Part shown: piece by piece, positions 5,820-12,134 of the stretch
Layout of the letters: each line of letters starts with the position of its first letter
How positions within the stretch are numbered: the first letter of the stretch is position 1
NCBI GenBank assembly: GCA_019420465.1
Contig: JAHZHB010000126.1
Location: 3,155-15,288, forward strand
Direction: 5' to 3'
DNA from: Lachnospiraceae bacterium
GTDB taxonomy: Bacteria; Bacillota; Clostridia; Lachnospirales; Lachnospiraceae
Length of the DNA stretch: 12,134 bases
Program-made: the position numbers and the translations under genes
Notes under the pieces: generated by a model
Databases searched by the model: none
What the model saw: the letters and a program-made list of their open reading frames with translations, nothing else
Told to the model about the DNA's origin: nothing

Positions 5820-7949
5820 TTAGTCCAGATACGTATTTAAATGCTGCATAAAAATATCAGAATATGAGTCGGAATATCTGTCATAGTAAAGACGTGCACA
5901 TTCTGCATGATCCTCAAAGAACCGCCGGAGTACATCATTCAGGGGGTGTGAAACAGAGGCTGTTACAGCTGAATTGTTTAATTCTGGATCAACCAAAAAG
6001 GTATGGGTAATTGCACGTGCATATATATCATGGATAAGACCCATGCCATATTCGGCTTTCACATTTTTTATCATATCATCGCTGATAGTTTCGCCATTTT
6101 CTCTGCGGGTGTCGAGAATGTGATCTGAAATATTGGTATAGATCGTATCCAGAAGCTTCGACAGTACAAAACTCGTGTTGTCATAATCATTCTGTCCGTA
6201 AGGACAGGAGACAGCTGTGTCAGCAATCAGTATAGCAACAGTGCTTTCTTCCTGAAGTATTTGATCAAGCGTCTCATTATCAGACACGGATTGCCCTGAG
6301 CTGCATTGAAAATTAAAGGCATCCCACACATTTCCGAGCGTATCACACCATGCAGGAAGATAGCTGAGGAGAGTGTCAGCGTCGCTGGGGTAATCAGGGT
6401 TGTTTGCGGGGTAGATGAGAGTTTCAGAGTTGCTGGAGTAATCCAGCAGGGCATGTTGCCACACTGTGTCAAAATCTTCCATGTTTGCCAGCAGAAGTTT
6501 ACGGTCAAACGTAACATTTATAGCCTGGTCAATGGCATCTACAGTAGCTTGTGTTTCCTCGGTAAGGGAAAATAAGGAAGCTATCTCTGCCGCAGAAGAA
6601 AGAGTACTGTCAACCGAATTATCTGAAAGACTGTCGGGGCTGACAGATCTGTTTAAAGTAAAGGGACGGATAAACCAGGGTACCCGGTAGCCTCTGAGAC
6701 GGAAAAACAGGGGACCGCCAAAAACAAGATCTACACACAGTGCTATGATAATACCTGCTATTATATAACGCTTTTTTCGTGATTTTGGTTTCACGGAAGT
6801 GTTGGTGTCTTTCCGGGAAAACGTATCGTCGATATTTTCATGCTCATGCATGATCGTTTCCGGAGTCTTTTCTTCATCATGAAAAATCCGTTCAGACTGC
6901 ACATTTTCTGTACAAATGGCAGAAGACGACTGCTGTGACGAAGAATCAGATGAAGGTCTGGCTGATTCGTAAACGGTCTGCTTTGGATACAGTTCTTTCA
7001 TTAAGGAAGAAATATCGGGATAACGTTCCATAGGATCCAGCTGCAGACCTTTTTCCAGTGCACGGCAGGTGGATGCAGACAGCTGCAGTCCTCTGATCTG
7101 GCTGATTGGTGTCAGGTGGTCTTCAACAGCGCGTGCGGAAGCTTCCTGTGGCAGGATCCCAGTCAGCATCTGATAGAGTACAGCGCAGATCGCATATAAA
7201 TCCGTCCACGGCCCCTGGCGACTGTTGGAATGATACTGTTCCTCCGGTGCATAGCCACGCTTGAGAATTACAGTCAGATTATCGTCGTCATTGCGGGAAA
7301 AGGTACGTGCCGCACCAAAATCGATCAGTGTCAGTGTATGATCCGGAAGCACCATCAGGTTTTCTGGACTGATATCCCGGTGCAGGATATTCTGTTTATG
7401 TATGGTATCGAGTGAAAGCAGAATGGGATGGAGCATGCCCAGTGCCTGTTTTTCTGTAAAAGGACCGTTTCTGGCTTTCATGTATTTTTTCAGCGGGATA
7501 CCGGGGACAAATTCCATGATCAGATAGGTCGTATGGTTGGCATTGAGCATTTCTCTGACACGGACGATATGAGGAACAAAAGAAAGCCGGGACAGAATCT
7601 GTCCTTCTTTGGCAAAGCTCTTCATTCCGGTGCGAAAATAAACCGCTTTTGCTTCTTCCTGGGGGACAACAGTTTCCCGGTCGCTGTCACGTACAGCCAG
7701 ATCGGCAGGAAAAAATTCCTTGACAGCTACGATCGTTTCGTCCGGCAGATACATGGCGATGTAGGTGATACCAAAACCACCTTTTCCCAGCGGACTGCCG
7801 AGCAGGTATTTCCCGGCAAGAATGGAAAAGACAGGCAGGCTGGCCGGGTAGTCCAGCCGATCCTCAGGATAGCCACAGTGCGGGCAGGGTTTATCCGGAT
7901 GTTCCCGGTGTTTCATACAGCCGGGACACAGTTTCTCAAGGTCGATCAT
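5820..7949 (-). CDS. Membrane Ser/Thr protein kinase with zinc knuckle and ectodomain, kinase 2
   Basis: 709 residues. Order: cysteine knuckle (C8xxC11, C22xxC25); kinase domain about 45-320; Ser-rich and acidic juxtamembrane linker 325-390; basic stop SRKKR and one membrane helix about 395-416; extracellular region 417-709. Catalytic residues are intact: GKGGFG 55-60, K77, E115, D192 and N197 in HRDISPEN, DFG 210-212, APE 234-236, D250. As in kinase 1, HRDIS lacks the usual Lys. The ectodomain shows no PASTA repeats; it has four cysteines (535, 549, 582, 684) and matches no domain I know, so it is a candidate sensor. The layout resembles PrkC-type receptor kinases: kinase inside, sensor outside. 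The ATG at 7949 has GGAGG seven bases upstream. It is transcribed alone, divergent from the protease, from a promoter that copies the regulator operon's promoter. The kinase call is secure; the signal is unknown. Confidence 0.94.
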   Translation of the reverse strand: MIDLEKLCPGCMKHREHPDKPCPHCGYPEDRLDYPASLPVFSILAGKYLLGSPLGKGGFGITYIAMYLPDETIVAVKEFFPADLAVRDSDRETVVPQEEAKAVYFRTGMKSFAKEGQILSRLSFVPHIVRVREMLNANHTTYLIMEFVPGIPLKKYMKARNGPFTEKQALGMLHPILLSLDTIHKQNILHRDISPENLMVLPDHTLTLIDFGAARTFSRNDDDNLTVILKRGYAPEEQYHSNSRQGPWTDLYAICAVLYQMLTGILPQEASARAVEDHLTPISQIRGLQLSASTCRALEKGLQLDPMERYPDISSLMKELYPKQTVYESARPSSDSSSQQSSSAICTENVQSERIFHDEEKTPETIMHEHENIDDTFSRKDTNTSVKPKSRKKRYIIAGIIIALCVDLVFGGPLFFRLRGYRVPWFIRPFTLNRSVSPDSLSDNSVDSTLSSAAEIASLFSLTEETQATVDAIDQAINVTFDRKLLLANMEDFDTVWQHALLDYSSNSETLIYPANNPDYPSDADTLLSYLPAWCDTLGNVWDAFNFQCSSGQSVSDNETLDQILQEESTVAILIADTAVSCPYGQNDYDNTSFVLSKLLDTIYTNISDHILDTRRENGETISDDMIKNVKAEYGMGLIHDIYARAITHTFLVDPELNNSAVTASVSHPLNDVLRRFFEDHAECARLYYDRYSDSYSDIFMQHLNTYLD

Positions 7950-7983
7950 AAAGATACCTCCGATAAGCTTGTAGAGTATGCAA

Positions 7984-8005
7984 AAGCAGCGCAGGCCTGC
8001 TGCTT
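7984..8005 (-). promoter_or_regulatory. Hairpin in the 5' leader of kinase 2
   Basis: Reading leftward, AAGCAGC and GCTGCTT form a perfect 7-base-pair stem around an 8-base loop, with GCAGGCCTGC at its core as a 10-base palindrome. A four-T stretch follows. It sits between the predicted promoter (8022-8051) and the ribosome binding site (7957-7961). It could be an attenuator, a stability hairpin or a second protein site; the T run is too short to call a terminator with confidence. Confidence 0.35.
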
Positions 8006-8016
8006 AATACAGGATG

Positions 8017-8051
8017 ATTTTATCATAAGAAAGGTTCAGAACCTGTGACAG
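8017..8051 (-). promoter_or_regulatory. Leftward promoter of kinase 2
   Basis: On the minus strand CTGTCA (8051-8046), an 18-base spacer and TATGAT (8027-8022), extended as TATGATAAAAT. This repeats the architecture at 2997-3031: TGTCACA, exactly 16 bases, TATG(A/C)TAAAAT, while the 16 spacer bases differ. Transcription from about 8015 gives a leader of about 65 bases that includes the hairpin at 7984-8005. Confidence 0.6.
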
Positions 8052-8086
8052 AAAAACAGATAATACAGGGCACATATTTTGTCACA
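8044..8086. promoter_or_regulatory. Inverted repeat between divergent promoters, candidate operator copy 2
   Basis: TGTGACA (8044-8050) and TGTCACA (8080-8086) face each other, with arm starts 36 bases apart against 35 in copy 1 (3024-3065). The right arm lies in a 20-base block that is identical to copy 1 apart from one base (8073-8092). The left arm overlaps the kinase 2 -35 and the right arm abuts the protease -35. This suggests that one regulator acts on both intergenic regions (inference). Confidence 0.58.
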
Positions 8087-8088
8087 GA

Positions 8089-8117
8089 TTGTCGGGCTAT
8101 CTGTTTTTACTTATACT
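8089..8117 (+). promoter_or_regulatory. Rightward promoter of the subtilisin-like protease
   Basis: TTGTCG (8089-8094), 17 bases, TATACT (8112-8117), the same spacing and the same -10 as the PP2C operon promoter, with the flanking block TGTTTTT(A/C)CT also conserved. A start near 8124 gives a leader of about 33 bases to the ATG at 8157. Confidence 0.65.
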
Positions 8118-8156
8118 GGATCATAGAAAAACCATACAGATACAGGGAGAAAATGC

Positions 8157-11100
8157 ATGAAAAAAGAAAACCACAGTCCGGCATACAGTCTGCCATTACA
8201 GACGATCGTTGGCGGAAGATATCTGATACAGGAATTTTTGGAAGAAACGGAAGGGGAGCTTGCCTATCTGGCGTATGATCTGGCTGAAAAAAGACAGGTT
8301 CTGCTGACAGAATGCTATCCGCAGTCTCTGGTAACACGTGATGGCGAAGCCGGAGAAGAAGATATCACATTTTCACGCGAGAACAGAGGCAATGTGCAGC
8401 AGTTCATCCGCCAGTTTGAAACCGCATATGAGGAAACGGTGAGGGATCATCATACAGTATATGCTGTGCAGCCATATAAAAGGAAGAAACCATGGATGAT
8501 GGTGAGCGTTTGTCTGGCGGTACTCGTTATTGGCATCGGTATGATGGTGTCCCTGTTTTTACCATTAAAAGGTCAGACTACGGCAGATGAAATGTCGTTA
8601 TCTGATATGACAGAAGAAGAGATTGTAGAGACTCTGGTAAAAAGTATGTGTACAGATGAGCCGGTGAATGTGCAGGATGTATTGCCGGAAGAGACAATCA
8701 CCTACTCGGAGTACTGCAAAATTTACCGTCCTGGTTATGCATCTCTCTCATACGATAAGGAAAAACAGGAGCTGTACTACAATAATCTTCTGATGGTGAG
8801 TCTGATGGGGTCTCTGTCAGAAACAGAAAAACAGGAGCTTGCTGATCTGGCAGGAGGGGAAGTCGCAGGATATATTACCGGAGCAATGGAAATGATTCAG
8901 GTGAAACTGCCGGCACAGGATCTTGCCGATCTGGAGCAGTGTGCACAAAAGCTGATGGAGAATGAGCATGTGATGTATGCCTCCACAGACAGACCGGTGG
9001 GAATCTGTGACAATGCAGAAGACAATAATCCATGGGGTAACGAAGCAAATAAAGGAAATATTGAGAATCCCGGTGGAAATGACTGGTGGGCCGAAGCTGT
9101 AGATGCGTATGGTGGATGGGAGTATACCCAGTATGCACAGCCGATCAAAGTAATGGTGATCGACAGCGGTTTTTCGGAAATCCATCAAGACATGAAAATT
9201 CAAATTATGAAAGGCAACATAAATCAGGCAGCAGATCATGGTACGCATGTTGCAGGACTGATTGGAGCCAAGAATAACGACGTGGGTATCCGCGGGGTTG
9301 CGGATCAGGCAGAACTGTTGGGCATTAAGTGGGATCAGGAGACAGAGTGTCTTCTTGATGGAGGGCAATATCTTTCATTCTTTTCAGAGGCGGTACGTCA
9401 GGGCGCTAAGGTAGTAAATATGTCTTTTGGAAACAATTACGTTCTGAAAAAACAGTATTATAAAGAGTCCCATGATGGAAAGATACTTGAAAGCTTTTTT
9501 GATTATTATAGTTTGAAGAGTTCATTAGAGGAAAACTTAGGTACAGGAAAATATGCTCAGTATATAGAAGCATTAAAAAGAGAGAACCTGAATACAGCAC
9601 GATGGTGTATGACAGCAATGACCAATCTGCATATACAGGGGTATGACGATTATCTCTTAGTGCAGAGTGCAGGGAATGGAGCTAATTATGGTACAAAATC
9701 AGGAAAAACAGCGAGCATAAATGGCTTTTTGGCATCCTTTACAAATGACTTATTTGACCAGTTTTTATCACAACATACAGAAAAGGTACAAAAACTGATA
9801 AAGGAAGCTGGCGGCTATTCGTATTTCAGTGGAGGAAGTATAGTTGTCGGTGCTGTGAAAAATGAAAAAATCAGGCCTGGATATTATAAAATGAGATATT
9901 CATCGAATTATGGTTCGACGGTCTCTATTTGTGCACCGGGTGAAAATATTTACAGTACACTTGCGTTTGCTGCTATTGGACAGAAAAACGGTGTTATAGC
10001 AGAGAATGCATATGGAAAACTTAGTGGAACTTCCATGGCCGCTCCGATCGTAAGCGGTGCAGCGGCTCTTGTTTGGTCGATAAATCCTGAGCTGGAGGCA
10101 CAGGATGTGAAAAAAATCCTGTTGGAGACGGCAAAGGAAAAAGCTATCCATGTGGATCCTTCGCAAGTAGTGTATGATTCAAAATATTCAGATGATACAT
10201 CGAATGAGTCATGGGAAAAATATATGATCTCGCTTGGAAAGACATATATATATCCCATGTTGAACGTCAAAGCGGCTGTAGAAAAGGCATATGCTCTGCG
10301 AGAAGAGAATGCTGAGCCGACGACAGAAAAAGAACAGCATAAAGAAACAGATCAGGGTGATAAGCCGAAAAAAACAGATAAGGATGTATCAAAAGCACCG
10401 GAAACATCTCTGGACACAGAAGAGAGCATGAAGGAGCAACAGCAGCCGGATGAACTCTTTAAACAGTATCTGCAGACTACATTGATTCCACAGTACGGCA
10501 TTATGTCTGCCGATCCGTGGAAGCTCTCTACATCTCTGAAAACATGGGAGATGGGAGATGATTCCCCGATGGATGGTATATTAAGTGCACTGATCAGTGA
10601 CCTGGACGATGACGGGCAGGAGGAAATGCTGGTGGTACGCTTCACTCCGGGTGATACTGGACGGATGTATCTGGAAGTATACGAAGCAGCCGGTCAGACC
10701 GTCAGCCTGCAGGATACCATCGCCATAGATATGAGCGATTACTGCAAATACCGCTGGGAAAGCCGTCTGACTGTATTTGTCAAAGAATATCAGGGAAACA
10801 CTTCTCTGTATCTGTACGCGTATGACTTTTCCGGAAACGATCTGCAAAGTGAAAGTATACAGCAGATGAAGTATGCGAATGGTACACTGGATTTTTCAAA
10901 ATACTGGTATTTTGAAACAAAGTGGGATACCTCTGTTATGATCGAAACAGGAGATATAGAGAAAGCAGAGGTTAATCTGCGTCAGATTACAACGATTATG
11001 GGCGGAGATCCTCATAATACGGTTGAGAAACAGATAACGACCAGGGGTGCAGATGATAATGTAGATACCTCAACAACAGAGTACCGCAACTACATCCAGT

Positions 11101-11339
11101 CGACCGTCACAGAACAGTATGCAGCCCTGCAGGAAGAAACAGGACTCACCTTTAAACGCTGTGCGGATACAGATATGGTCAATGGTATGATCGCGCATAC
11201 GCTGATCTGGAGCGGAAGAGATCTGTTCTATAATTACGGGGAAGATGACAGCACTTATGTGGCTGCTCTCGACAACCAGTGCCGTGATGATGTAAACACA
11301 CTTGTCCCCTTTGATTATACGGAAATTGTCAGAAAATAA
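8157..11339 (+). CDS. Membrane-anchored subtilisin-like protease with degenerate kinase N-lobe at its cytoplasmic end
   Basis: 1060 residues. (a) Residues 12-105 resemble the N-lobe of kinases 1 and 2: L12-D62 aligns with kinase 2 L38-D88 without gaps, 16 of 51 identical by my count. The glycine loop has become EETEGE and the catalytic Lys is T51. (b) One membrane helix, about 113-137, after basic KRKK. (c) A probable propeptide-like region, about 205-285. (d) A subtilase domain, about 310-715, with D336 (VIDSG), H361 (HGTHVAG), N507 (SAGNG) and S626 (GTSMAAP). (e) A charged linker, 715-765. (f) A C-terminal domain of unknown role, 766-1060, with an EF-hand-like loop D815-x-D817-x-D819-G820. 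The triad is complete, so it should be active, outside the membrane. The catalytic domain carries long insertions between NMSFG and SAGNG and between SAGNG and GTSMAAP. The start at 8157 has AGGGAGA six bases upstream; ATG 8153 is in another frame. It is divergent from kinase 2 with a duplicated promoter module. Confidence 0.92.
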   Translation: MKKENHSPAYSLPLQTIVGGRYLIQEFLEETEGELAYLAYDLAEKRQVLLTECYPQSLVTRDGEAGEEDITFSRENRGNVQQFIRQFETAYEETVRDHHTVYAVQPYKRKKPWMMVSVCLAVLVIGIGMMVSLFLPLKGQTTADEMSLSDMTEEEIVETLVKSMCTDEPVNVQDVLPEETITYSEYCKIYRPGYASLSYDKEKQELYYNNLLMVSLMGSLSETEKQELADLAGGEVAGYITGAMEMIQVKLPAQDLADLEQCAQKLMENEHVMYASTDRPVGICDNAEDNNPWGNEANKGNIENPGGNDWWAEAVDAYGGWEYTQYAQPIKVMVIDSGFSEIHQDMKIQIMKGNINQAADHGTHVAGLIGAKNNDVGIRGVADQAELLGIKWDQETECLLDGGQYLSFFSEAVRQGAKVVNMSFGNNYVLKKQYYKESHDGKILESFFDYYSLKSSLEENLGTGKYAQYIEALKRENLNTARWCMTAMTNLHIQGYDDYLLVQSAGNGANYGTKSGKTASINGFLASFTNDLFDQFLSQHTEKVQKLIKEAGGYSYFSGGSIVVGAVKNEKIRPGYYKMRYSSNYGSTVSICAPGENIYSTLAFAAIGQKNGVIAENAYGKLSGTSMAAPIVSGAAALVWSINPELEAQDVKKILLETAKEKAIHVDPSQVVYDSKYSDDTSNESWEKYMISLGKTYIYPMLNVKAAVEKAYALREENAEPTTEKEQHKETDQGDKPKKTDKDVSKAPETSLDTEESMKEQQQPDELFKQYLQTTLIPQYGIMSADPWKLSTSLKTWEMGDDSPMDGILSALISDLDDDGQEEMLVVRFTPGDTGRMYLEVYEAAGQTVSLQDTIAIDMSDYCKYRWESRLTVFVKEYQGNTSLYLYAYDFSGNDLQSESIQQMKYANGTLDFSKYWYFETKWDTSVMIETGDIEKAEVNLRQITTIMGGDPHNTVEKQITTRGADDNVDTSTTEYRNYIQSTVTEQYAALQEETGLTFKRCADTDMVNGMIAHTLIWSGRDLFYNYGEDDSTYVAALDNQCRDDVNTLVPFDYTEIVRK

Positions 11340-11350
11340 TCCTCCGAACA

Positions 11351-11379
11351 TTGCCCAACGCCACGATTTGTGGTATTCT
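11351..11379 (+). promoter_or_regulatory. Possible promoter of the cytidylate kinase-like gene
   Basis: TTGCCC (11351-11356), 17 bases, TATTCT (11374-11379), in the 80-base gap after the protease stop. Each hexamer matches the sigma-A consensus in four of six positions. I see no convincing terminator after the protease, so read-through from it is also possible. Confidence 0.35.
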
Positions 11380-11419
11380 ATTACATAATAAGAACAGTGA
11401 GTCAGGGGGCGGATTTATC

Positions 11420-12031
11420 ATGAAAAAAAGAGTCATTACCATCAGTCGTCAGCACGGCAGTGCCGGAAGAGCCATCGGTCATATGGTGGAGGAAAAGCTG
11501 GGTATTAAATGTTACGACCAGCAGCTGATCGAGATGATCGCAAAAGAGAGCGGTTTCGCAGCAGATTTTATCGAAGAAAACGGTGAAAAAGTCACCAACA
11601 GCCTGCTGTTTAATATAGCAACCAGTCTGACATTTGCCTACAATACCTTTTCAAAAGAGCGTATGTCCCTGCAGGACCAGCTCTTCATCGCACAGGGTCG
11701 TGTGATCAAAGACCTTGCAGAAAAAGAGCCCTGCGTCATCGTCGGCAGCTGCGCAGACTACTTCCTGTCCGAACGTGACGACGTGATGAACGTTTTCATC
11801 CACGCCAATATGGAATTCCGTAAACAGACAGCAGTAGAGCGTTACGGCTACGATCCCAAAGACGTACAGACCGTACTGACCAGAAAAGACAGAGAAAGAG
11901 CCAGCCACTACCGCTACTACACCGAACGCGAATGGGCCAGCGCACCAAACTACCATCTCTGCCTCGACAGCAGCATGTACGGCATCGAAAAATGTGCCGA
12001 CATCATCGCCGACCTGTACAAGATGGAGTAG
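11420..12031 (+). CDS. Cytidylate kinase-like family protein
   Basis: 203 residues, soluble. The N-terminus ITISRQHGSAGRAIG (6-20) is the P-loop-like signature of the cytidylate kinase-like (Cytidylate_kin2) family common in clostridia. Other family landmarks are YDQQLI (32-37), VIVGSCADY (106-114), and a C-terminal RYYTEREWASAPNYHLCLDSS (165-185). The VIVGxCADY motif has Ser at 110 where I recall Arg in many members (not verified). Members are annotated as nucleotide-binding; the true substrate of this subgroup is not established. The frame stays open upstream to 11351, but ATG 11420 matches the family start, and a G-rich ribosome site (AGGGGG, 11404-11409) precedes it. Wobble positions are much richer in C than in the genes to the left, so it is probably a core gene next to the signalling locus, not a member of it. 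Confidence 0.85.
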   Translation: MKKRVITISRQHGSAGRAIGHMVEEKLGIKCYDQQLIEMIAKESGFAADFIEENGEKVTNSLLFNIATSLTFAYNTFSKERMSLQDQLFIAQGRVIKDLAEKEPCVIVGSCADYFLSERDDVMNVFIHANMEFRKQTAVERYGYDPKDVQTVLTRKDRERASHYRYYTEREWASAPNYHLCLDSSMYGIEKCADIIADLYKME

Positions 12032-12134
12032 ATCGTCCACATAAAGCTGTACCGGCAGAGCAGTCAACAGACAGCACTTACACTTATGTGAGAAATAAAA
12101 CAGCACTTAATACATGCATTATGTTCAGCATCTC
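12032..12134. other. 3' flank with no recognised gene; short direct repeat
   Basis: No coding region or clear terminator hairpin is visible in these 103 bases. The 10-base ACAGCACTTA occurs twice in direct orientation (12071-12080 and 12100-12109), and CACATAA/TTATGTG form a distant 7-base inverted pair. Neither supports a named feature. Confidence 0.3.

Noticed and set aside
8044..8086. Reading the TGTGACA/TGTCACA pair as a CRP/FNR site
   Set aside because: CRP and FNR half-sites are separated by only a few bases; here the arms are 28-29 bases apart, so a classical CRP/FNR dimer site does not fit.
9006..9012. Additional TGTGACA motif inside the protease gene
   Set aside because: Single arm within coding sequence with no partner arm or promoter-like context; likely chance.
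11364..11376. Small CCAC/GTGG hairpin after the protease gene as terminator
   Set aside because: Only four base pairs and no T run follows.
1..12134. CRISPR array, tRNA, rRNA, insertion sequence or integrase
   Set aside because: I saw no spaced repeats, no tRNA-like cloverleaf, no rRNA-like sequence, no transposase and no terminal inverted repeats.

Overview
The window looks like part of a Bacillota chromosome, most likely Lachnospiraceae or a close clostridial relative. Base composition is slightly AT-rich, ribosome binding sites are strong (GGAGG), leaders are short and genes are tightly packed. The protein families fit too: a zinc-ribbon FHA protein beginning CPNGH, eukaryotic-like kinases with a cysteine knuckle, and a cytidylate kinase-like protein. 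The taxonomic call is inference from style and family content.

Layout. (1) A leftward operon (2952 down to 1, running off the window) encodes an HTH regulator with a large unassigned C-terminal region, a two-pass membrane FHA protein, and a Ser/Thr kinase cut by the window edge. (2) A 172-base divergent intergenic region separates it from a rightward operon (3125-5651): a PP2C-type phosphatase, a zinc-ribbon FHA protein and a multi-pass membrane FHA protein. This operon ends in a strong intrinsic terminator. (3) A leftward gene (7949-5820) encodes a second kinase, collinear with the first, with a transmembrane segment and an ectodomain. (4) A second divergent intergenic region of about 207 bases leads rightward to a 1060-residue membrane-anchored subtilisin-like protease. 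(5) A cytidylate kinase-like gene with C-rich wobble codons probably marks the edge of the locus.

How the genes fit together. Kinases (writers), PP2C (eraser), three FHA proteins (phosphothreonine readers), a regulator and an exported-domain protease form a dedicated phospho-signalling set around the membrane. Two observations tie the protease to the kinases. First, its cytoplasmic N-terminus aligns without gaps to the N-lobe of both kinases but lacks the glycine loop and the catalytic lysine, so it looks like a truncated pseudokinase lobe joined through one membrane helix to an extracellular protease. Second, the two divergent intergenic regions carry the same promoter-operator module: an inverted TGTGACA/TGTCACA pair with matching spacings to -10 elements on both sides. 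All four transcription units are therefore probably co-regulated, plausibly by the HTH protein encoded beside one copy. I do not recognise this exact combination as a named system.
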